Positions 7,573-14,093 of a stretch of 18,636 bases of DNA are shown here, piece by piece. The stretch comes from CAADGY01 sp900696665 (lineage in GTDB: Bacteria; Acidobacteriota; Terriglobia; Bryobacterales; Bryobacteraceae): contig JAPSFM010000104.1 of the NCBI GenBank assembly GCA_035063885.1, forward strand, positions 1 to 18,636, written 5' to 3'. Under the pieces are notes generated by a model that saw only the letters and a list, made by a program, of their open reading frames with translations, did no database searches and was not told the DNA's origin. A program made the position numbers and the translations under genes. Each line of letters opens with the position of its first letter. Position 1 is the first letter of the stretch.

Positions 7573-9981
7573 ATGCACGCGACAGCGGGAAGCCCTGGGT
7601 CCGTTCGGAGGCCTTCTGAAGGGAGCCCTCCTTGTCATGGCTACCCGCCAGTGATTAATCTGGCGTCGTTGATCGCAGTTCCCTGCGTCATAGTTTTCAT
7701 CGGCTATGTCCATGGCCTGGAGTTGCTGGCCCATGTTCTACTCGTGGGCCTCCTCCTGGCCCGGACCTGGTTGACGCGGGGCACTCTGGAGTTCCAGTCG
7801 ACGGATTACGTCGTTTTTGCAATTGCAGGTTCCTCGCTGGTGCGGTTTGCAGCCCAAGCGGCACAGACCGGAACTCGCCAGACTGCCGCGTTGTTCGGCG
7901 GAATTCTGCTGTACTTGGTGGTGCGGACGGCGCGGCACCGCCTGCTTCTCTCTCAATGGACACTGTTCTCAGTTGGAGGCCTTGGTGCGATCATAGCAAC
8001 CTACTCGCTGTTTGGAAGCCATGCCTGGATCGCCAGAGCCCAAGCGAGCGGGTTCCAGGATGTTAGTGCATTGAAGGCGGCCGTCGTTTCTGTGCTGGCG
8101 GGGCCCATCAATGACTGGGCAACCGTGCTGCTCCTGCTCCTGATCCTGCAAGCCGCCACGATCCGGCCTGTGGCACGGGGTTTCCTGATGCAGAATCTAT
8201 TGGTGGGCACTATGATGGTCCCGACTGCGGCCGCTCTCTGCCTGACGTTCTCACGGGGTGCCTACCTTGCTGCCGTAGCTTTTGCTATCGGAATCGCGGT
8301 GCTTGTCCCGGTTCTCCCTGGACTCAAATGTGTCCCCAAGGTCCGCCTCGTCCTCGCCATCGGTGGGACTCTGCTGGCAGGCGCGGTAGCCGCCAGCACC
8401 ATCTCCGGTGGAGCGGTGGTCCGGACAGCCGGCCTCCAGGTGACAGAGCAACAGCGGAGAAGCACCGTCGGGCGCGTACAAGTTTGGAACAGCGCTCTGC
8501 AAATGGTGTCTGACCATTGGCTGGCCGGCTCAGGTCCGGGTACGTTTGTCATGCGGTATGTTCCGAAGGCGGGGCTGGAGGAGGGCCGCTCCTTCGTCGG
8601 CCGCCCGTTGAACACCGCCCTCGCACTTTTCGCGGAACAGGGCGTCATCGGGCTGGCGCTTCAAGCTCTGCTCGTCCTGGCATGTCTCGTTCCCGCCGTT
8701 AGTGGTTCGTTCCATTCATCAAGGACTACAGCGTTCCGGACGGCGGTGCTAGCCGTGGGGTGCGCGGCTTTCTGGACGCGGGAAATGACCTTCTCTTCCC
8801 TGCTGGAGAGTACGGAAGTGATGTGCCTTTACTGGCTCGTTCTGGCGCTGTTCGCGTCCACCGCCGCTACACCGCGGAGGGCCACACTTAGGGCGGGCCG
8901 TCTTTCCCGAATCGCACTGACGGTTGTGGTGGCGATCGCGGCTGCGGCTTTCTACGCAGAACACGAGCGCAAACGTGGGGAGCAGACTGCCATGCTAGCA
9001 GCGCACAGCGTGCGGGACGGTGACACGCATGCCGCTATGCCGCTATTGGAGAAGGCAATGGCCGTGGATCCCTCGCCGCACTACCTCAGCTTGCAAGCTC
9101 TGGCTCGCGCCTTGGATGCCATGCCTGTCTTCGATCCGCAACGGCCGATCCAGGTTGTTCAATCCGGCGACGGGTGCCTCCGGCTCGAGCAGGCACTTCA
9201 CGATCTCGACCGCGCCCTCGCCGCAAATCCCGACGATGACCTGTTTTGGCACAATCGCGCGTGGATTCGCTTGTCTCTCGGTGAAGCGCCGCCGCACGCG
9301 GCGCCCGACCTACAGCGTGCCATTCGGATCGACGGCGGCGCAGCGGCGTACCACGTGAGTCTCGGACTCCTGTACGAGTCCTGTGGTAGAACAGAAGACG
9401 CCGGAGGCCAATACGCCCTTGCGCTGGCGGCCGAGCCGGACGTCTGCGATTCGGAGTTTGCCCGCGACCTGCGCGCGCGGCCGGGCGGCATCTGGGACGC
9501 GGCGGTCTCAAAGGCAATTCGAGCGCTCCATGACCGCGATCCGCAGGGCCAAGATGTGTCGAACCGCGCCCGGTTGGCTCGGCTGTACCTGGAGCTTGGC
9601 CAGACAGAACGAGCGCGCACTGCTTTGTTGGCGGTCACTGCTGCGATGCCCCAGTTTCCTCGCGCCTGGACGAACCTGGGTCGACTGCATCTCGAATCGA
9701 ATGATTTCGCAGCCGCTGACACATATTTCCGAAAAGCCGCGTTTCTCGATCCTGGCGACCCAAGCGTGTACTCTCTCCTCAGCGACTTGGCCAGGAAGAC
9801 CGGAGATGACGAGGAAGCCGAGTCGCTCGCCGCCCGCGCCCGTATGCTGGCCGAACACGTCGTTTCTTCCCATGCGGGACGCGTAACTCGGGTATACAAG
9901 ACCCGCGCTGTGGTGCAGGACGACGTCCTCCCTACGGGTCTCCAGAAGTACTGCCGACCGTCGCCTCCGAGAGTGAAGTGA
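7573..9981 (+). CDS. O-antigen ligase/polymerase-like membrane protein with C-terminal TPR domain
   Basis: The product has 802 residues. The first 465 or so hold about ten hydrophobic segments. Wzy_C/O-antigen-ligase landmarks are LTFSRGAYL (224-232), RVQVWNSALQMVSDHWLAGSGPGTF (301-325) and LNTALALFAEQGVIGL (346-361). The second half (about 475-790) is a run of TPR-like helix pairs, with repeated A-x-DP or NP and W-x-N-x-A/G-R-x-x-L patterns. Such proteins join undecaprenyl-linked glycans to lipid A, to protein or to each other at the periplasmic face. TPR-fused versions occur in exopolysaccharide and protein-glycosylation loci. The conserved His that usually precedes the Asn near residue 347 (HN) is Leu here, so activity is uncertain. 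The 3' end overlaps the following lipoprotein start (GTGA, 9978-9981). No glycosyltransferases lie nearby. Confidence 0.8.
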   Translation: MHATAGSPGSVRRPSEGSPPCHGYPPVINLASLIAVPCVIVFIGYVHGLELLAHVLLVGLLLARTWLTRGTLEFQSTDYVVFAIAGSSLVRFAAQAAQTGTRQTAALFGGILLYLVVRTARHRLLLSQWTLFSVGGLGAIIATYSLFGSHAWIARAQASGFQDVSALKAAVVSVLAGPINDWATVLLLLLILQAATIRPVARGFLMQNLLVGTMMVPTAAALCLTFSRGAYLAAVAFAIGIAVLVPVLPGLKCVPKVRLVLAIGGTLLAGAVAASTISGGAVVRTAGLQVTEQQRRSTVGRVQVWNSALQMVSDHWLAGSGPGTFVMRYVPKAGLEEGRSFVGRPLNTALALFAEQGVIGLALQALLVLACLVPAVSGSFHSSRTTAFRTAVLAVGCAAFWTREMTFSSLLESTEVMCLYWLVLALFASTAATPRRATLRAGRLSRIALTVVVAIAAAAFYAEHERKRGEQTAMLAAHSVRDGDTHAAMPLLEKAMAVDPSPHYLSLQALARALDAMPVFDPQRPIQVVQSGDGCLRLEQALHDLDRALAANPDDDLFWHNRAWIRLSLGEAPPHAAPDLQRAIRIDGGAAAYHVSLGLLYESCGRTEDAGGQYALALAAEPDVCDSEFARDLRARPGGIWDAAVSKAIRALHDRDPQGQDVSNRARLARLYLELGQTERARTALLAVTAAMPQFPRAWTNLGRLHLESNDFAAADTYFRKAAFLDPGDPSVYSLLSDLARKTGDDEEAESLAARARMLAEHVVSSHAGRVTRVYKTRAVVQDDVLPTGLQKYCRPSPPRVK

Positions 9982-11556
9982 CGAGGATTCTATTCCCCCA
10001 TTTCCTCCTGCTGGTCCCATCCGTGCTGCTTCCTTCCGCGTGCGGCGGCCACCGTCCGCCCGCCGCTCTCACAATGACAGATCTCGAACCGGTGGCAAGG
10101 GACATTGTGCCCTGGATCGAGCAGGACCAGGGTAGCGGCCTGGTCTCGCCAGATGGCACCAGATCCTGATCAAGTCAGATCTCGACAGCGGGACTTCGAG
10201 GTCCGGATCGAGGACTTAGCGACACGCAGACTCCTGGGCCAGCACCGCGGAGGCGCGCAGCTTCTGCTTACCTAGTGGCCCCAAAGCAGGATCCTTTCCT
10301 TCGTTACCGACAACAAAGGCGGCCAGAATTCCCGGCTGCATTTCTGGAATCTGGACAGCGGCGAGATCATCCGGCCTGAAGCTCCGGTGCTGCGCACCGA
10401 CCGTCTGATGCGCTGGTCCTCGGATGGTCGGTCGTTCGCGTTTGTCGTCCTACTGTCAAGTATAAGAAACAACCTGAGCGGTTGTTCGTGCTCGACTCGG
10501 ATTCCACCTGCCGGGCACCAACCGTTCCGGGAACTGCTTGGTCGCCAGATTGCAGGTGGTTGGCCGGTTGCGCCGGGAGGCCGCGACGGGATGATTGCGA
10601 TCATGAGCAGGCAGGGGCGCCAGAGGTGCAACCTATCGCTGGGTGCGGGCGCGAGCCTGGGCAAGCTGGCGTGGACGCTTGACGGAAAGAAACTGCTGGT
10701 GACATGCCGGGACAAGGGCTCGCCGTGGTTTGTGTTGAAGGAAGTCGACGTGATGTCGGGACGGCATCGCACCGTGGCTTCGCTGGGAGGTTCGGTGGAA
10801 ACGCCGGTTCCTCTGGCGGATGGCCGCTCCTGTTCGAGGCCGCCGTAGGTGAGGCTTCCGGCAAGCGGTTGTTGCTTGGCGGGGCCGGAGTTCCTGCGCG
10901 GGACTTCGCATTCAGTGATGGATAGACGTCCATCCTTGCAGTCGATCAGGCCAAGGGATATGTGTATGTCGATCGCATCGGAATGGCCGAACTGCGGGCT
11001 CTCTACCGCGTCCGGTTGGAGGATGGCGGGTGGGACGGATCTTTCAGCGGCCCGGTCCGCCCATCACCCGAGGAGTGAAGCCAGTTCGCGCAAGCGTGCC
11101 GGTTTCGAACAGCGACGTCCTGCCGATCTATGCCTGGCGGCCCGAAAAACAGCCCACGCCGGGCATCGTGGTGGTCTTCCCGACCAAGCGCCCGGTGCTG
11201 CTGGTCCATTACCAAGGCTGTACCAGGCCCTGATCCACAAGGGGATTGCGCTGGTCAGCTTCGGTTACCGAATCAAGAAAGCGGGTAACCCGGGAAAGGA
11301 TCCCGGGGTGACGGACGAGGATGTCGGCGACGCACTCGCAGTCATGGATTATGTGTGCCGCTGCATGGGCGTGCCGCAGAACCGAGTGGTGATGTTCGGA
11401 GCGAGAACGTGACGGAGCTTGTTGCTCGAACTGCGCGCATGGCACATCAGGAGGGTGGTATCGTCCTGATGGGCGTTGTGGGAACCGTTGCGGCCAATCA
11501 TCGCTTTCGAGTCGCGGTCTTTCAAGGAGAAAATGACAGTTTTCCTCTGAGCCGAA

Positions 11557-11560
11557 CTAG
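11557..11560. repeat. Left target-site duplication, CTAG
   Basis: CTAG directly precedes the inverted repeat and recurs at 13585-13588. Because CTAG is its own reverse complement it could also be read as the outer end of a 19-bp inverted repeat. Reading-frame restoration across the site favours a duplication. Confidence 0.6.
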
Positions 11561-11575
11561 CCCAAGTTCGTCACG
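11561..11575 (+). repeat. Left terminal inverted repeat of the IS1634-like element
   Basis: CCCAAGTTCGTCACG is the exact reverse complement of 13570-13584. Including the palindromic CTAG, the match is 19 bp. Inward of this the two ends diverge. Confidence 0.88.
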
Positions 11576-11713
11576 GGACCGTCGGTTTTAACGATTTTGA
11601 GGCTTTGGACGGGAGCAAGTCCTGCGTTTGCAATCACCACTTCTGAAAATCAAGATGTAGTGTAGACCTACCCTCTTGTGTCGTCCGCAACCCCATGACA
11701 CGATCAGTCGAGA

Positions 11714-13531
11714 ATGTTTTTGCGGGCGAATCATCGCAGTGAGGATGGCAAGGAGCATACCTATTGGTCGCTGGTGGAGTCGGTCCGCACACCCGATGGG
11801 CCGCGTCAAAGAACACTGTGTCATCTGGGCGAGTTGAACGGTTCGGACCACGCCCGGTGGCTGAGAACGGTTGAGGTCTTTAACGAGCAAGGGGAAGCGC
11901 AGCAACTGAAACTATTCCCGTCGCACGTGGCGCCGCTGGACGATGATCCGCAAGTGGCTCGTGTCCTGATCCACCGCGTGCGATTGGAAAGGACACGACA
12001 GTTCGGCGCCTGCTATCTGGGACTGGAACTCTGGAGGCGCTTGGAACTGGATCGCTTCTTCGAGCAGACGATCGATGACGATGCTGCCGATGTGGCTTGG
12101 TCGCGCGTGGCGGCACTGTTGGCCATCAACCGTCTGTGCGCGCCGGGCAGCGAACTGGCCATCGAGCAGCGCTGGTATCCCTCCACGGCACTGGACGACC
12201 TGCTGGGGATCGAAGACGGCAAGATCAACGACACCCGTTTGTATCGCTGTCTGGATCGCATCCTGCCGCACAAAACAAAACTGGAACGGCATCTCAAAGA
12301 TCGTTACGGGGAGTTGTTCGGGGCTGAGTTCGACGTCCTGCTTTACGATCTGACGAGCACCTATGTGGAAGGGACGGCGGAGAAGAACCCGATGGTGCGC
12401 CGCGGCTATTCACGGGATCATCGTCCGGACTGCGAACAGATGGTGATCGCCTTGATCGTCAACCGTGAAGGCTTCCCTTTCAGCTACGAAACTTTCGACG
12501 GCAATCGGGCCGACGTCTCGACCATGGAGGCGATTCTGCGCATGGTGGAGCGCAAGTACGGCAAGGCGCGACGGATTTGGGTAATGGATCGCGGCATTGT
12601 AAGCGAGGAGAATCTGGCGGCGATCCGCAAGCGGGGCGGACATTATCTGGTGGGCACGCCACGCAGCCAGATGAAGCAGTTTGAAGCCGAGTTATTGAAA
12701 GACGACTGGACACGGGTTCGGCCTGAAGTGGAAGTGAAGAAGGTTCCCATAGCGCAGGGCGAGGAGACTTACATTCTGTGTCGCACAACAGGCCGCCAGG
12801 AAAAAGAGAAGGCCATTCGAAACCGTTTTTCCAGCAGCATGGAAAAAGCCTTGAAAGGTTTGGAGAGGGCCATTGCGTTGGGCCGGCTGAAGGACCGCAA
12901 CAAGATGGAACGGCGGCTGGGGAAAATTCAAGCCCGGCATCCGTCGGTCAACGATCTTTATGAAGTATCCCTCCGTGACACGGCCGAGGGTGTGCGCCTG
13001 ACCTGGCAGATGAAAGAAGACCGCAAGAGTTGGCGCGAGTCGCGCGAAGGCGCTTACCTGCTACGCACGAATCTGCAGGCTGGGACGGCTGAAGAGTTGT
13101 GGTCGAAGTACATGCAGTTGACCGAAGCCGAAGCCTCCTTCCGAGCGCTGAAGAGTGAGTTGTCGATTCGGCCGTTGTTTCATCAACTGGAGCAGCGCGT
13201 CAAAGCTCATGTAATGGTAGCGTTCCTGGGTTACGCGCTTTGGGTCACGCTCAAACATCTCCTCAAGCGTCGAGCGGCGATGGAGACCAAACCATCGGCG
13301 AGCGGAGTCGATAACGCTCAGCCGTTGTCACCGATGAAAGCGCTCGCGCTGCTGTCCACCTTGCAGAGCGCCGACATCGTCCTTCCGACCACCGACGGCC
13401 GTGAGATAAGACTGCGCCGTATCACGGAGCCCACTGCCGAGCAGAAATCATTGCTTCATCAGCTCCTCTTGAGCCTCCCGGATCGCCTCCAAAACCGCCC
13501 CGATTGTAGTGTAGACTTGGCAACTGCCTAG
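11714..13531 (+). CDS. IS1634-family transposase (DDE, IS4-like fold)
   Basis: The product has 605 residues, the normal size for the family. The N-terminus MFLRANHRSEDGKEHTYWSL, then RQRTLCHLGEL, is the typical opening. The catalytic core shows the first Asp in VLLYDLTSTY (D212) and the second in RIWVMDRGI (D292). The Glu lies in the signature YMQLTEAEASFRALKS (E473 most likely), followed by IRPLFHQLEQRVKAHVMVAFLGYAL, the Y-R-E-K-type helix shared with IS4 relatives. The long insertion between the second Asp and the Glu is expected for this group. No frameshift or stop is present, so the enzyme is probably active. It is the only gene in the element. The ribosome-binding site is weak, as is common in IS elements. 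Confidence 0.92.
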   Translation: MFLRANHRSEDGKEHTYWSLVESVRTPDGPRQRTLCHLGELNGSDHARWLRTVEVFNEQGEAQQLKLFPSHVAPLDDDPQVARVLIHRVRLERTRQFGACYLGLELWRRLELDRFFEQTIDDDAADVAWSRVAALLAINRLCAPGSELAIEQRWYPSTALDDLLGIEDGKINDTRLYRCLDRILPHKTKLERHLKDRYGELFGAEFDVLLYDLTSTYVEGTAEKNPMVRRGYSRDHRPDCEQMVIALIVNREGFPFSYETFDGNRADVSTMEAILRMVERKYGKARRIWVMDRGIVSEENLAAIRKRGGHYLVGTPRSQMKQFEAELLKDDWTRVRPEVEVKKVPIAQGEETYILCRTTGRQEKEKAIRNRFSSSMEKALKGLERAIALGRLKDRNKMERRLGKIQARHPSVNDLYEVSLRDTAEGVRLTWQMKEDRKSWRESREGAYLLRTNLQAGTAEELWSKYMQLTEAEASFRALKSELSIRPLFHQLEQRVKAHVMVAFLGYALWVTLKHLLKRRAAMETKPSASGVDNAQPLSPMKALALLSTLQSADIVLPTTDGREIRLRRITEPTAEQKSLLHQLLLSLPDRLQNRPDCSVDLATA

Positions 13532-13569
13532 ACTGATTCTGAAGGGCTTAGCCTATTTTTGATCCTTTT

Positions 13570-13584
13570 CGTGACGAACTTGGG
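13570..13584 (-). repeat. Right terminal inverted repeat of the IS1634-like element
   Basis: CGTGACGAACTTGGG mirrors the left end exactly over 15 bp (19 bp with CTAG). It lies 38 bases beyond the transposase stop. Confidence 0.88.
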
Positions 13585-13588
13585 CTAG
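13585..13588. repeat. Right target-site duplication, CTAG
   Basis: This is the second copy of the CTAG found at 11557-11560. Deleting the IS and one copy joins FPLSRT to REATQRVFGPG in one frame. Confidence 0.6.
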
Positions 13589-13733
13589 GGAGGCGACGCA
13601 GCGTGTGTTCGGACCGGGGCTGATGACTGTTCTCGAAATGAAGGACGAAGGACACTATTTCACTACTTCTGCAGTTCGTGGTCGAAGGCTCTTCTGGCGG
13701 CCGGAGTGTACCCGTTGGTCGGCGCGCAGCGGC

Positions 13734-13868
13734 CTACTTACCCGACTTCCCCATAGCACGGAACAGCACCTTCAGGAGGGCGGTCTGCAGCGGGTAGGCC
13801 AGCACGAGGCCTGCGGAACGTCGGAGTCGCTTCCCCCTCCCCTTGGCGAGGGCAGTCGCGGATTCCAT
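13734..13868 (-). CDS. Possible 44-residue basic peptide
   Basis: ATG 13868 on the minus strand is preceded by AGGAGGT (plus-strand 13873-13879), a full consensus ribosome-binding site 4 bases away. The peptide has a strongly basic first half (KGRGKRLRRS) and a hydrophobic second half (LVLAYPLQTALLKVLF), ending at TAG 13734. It lies 225 bases downstream of the minus-strand lipoprotein gene and in the same direction. Against it: it overlaps the 3' end of the plus-strand pseudogene, its frame stays open upstream to 13961, and I recognise no family. The remaining bases to 14093 show no gene. Confidence 0.25.
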   Translation of the reverse strand: MESATALAKGRGKRLRRSAGLVLAYPLQTALLKVLFRAMGKSGK

Positions 13869-14093
13869 CAGGACCTCCTCTCTATCAGCATGCCTTCTCC
13901 GTCTGGTCGATCTCCTGGAACGTTGTCCTGCGTGATCGTGGGAGGCGATCGCGGCCCGCACTTCCCGGCCTACAGCGACGACGCCGTGGCGGCGGCGAGG
14001 AGCTATCGGTACACGATCTCCTCAGTGGATGTGCCGGGCAACAAGAGCGCGCGGTGAGCGGCGGTCGAGGCGATGGCGCCGTAGGGGGGGTGG

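Larger units (their letters stand above)
11561..13584 (+). mobile_element. Complete IS1634-like insertion sequence, 2024 bp
   Basis: Perfect 15-bp terminal inverted repeats bound the element (11561-11575 and 13570-13584), with CTAG outside both ends. It holds one full-length transposase gene (11714-13531) and interrupts the peptidase pseudogene between its Asp and His motifs. The transposase shows no damage, so insertion is probably recent compared with the decay of the host gene. Family assignment rests on the transposase; end sequences were not compared with a database. Confidence 0.88.
9978..13756 (+). pseudogene. Decayed S9-type peptidase lipoprotein gene (beta-propeller plus alpha/beta-hydrolase), split by an insertion sequence
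   Basis: The gene begins at GTG 9978, overlapping the previous stop, with a lipoprotein signal (FLLLVPSVLLPSAC). The frame then breaks repeatedly: near 10160, 10185, 10445, 10565, 10815, 11076, 11210, 11400 and 13690, plus in-frame TAG at 10273 and 10923. Following the frames shows propeller motifs (LRWSSDGRSFAF-like near 10405, AWSPDCRWLAG near 10540, AWTLDGKKLLV near 10670). The hydrolase follows: PIYAWRPEKQPTPGIVVVF (11128 on), GIALVSFGYR (11245 on), DALAVMDYV and NRVVMFGA, where the serine elbow is frameshifted. Then come FQGENDSFPLS (Asp, near 11530), the IS, and EMKDEGHYF (His, near 13645), ending at TAG 13754-13756. Without the IS it would encode about 580 residues, fitting this family. 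It cannot make a working enzyme. Confidence 0.85.

Noticed and set aside
13605..14057. 150-residue open frame starting at GTG 13605
   Set aside because: Its first 25 or so residues are the C-terminal part of the interrupted hydrolase. After the frameshift near 13690 the translation is meaningless.
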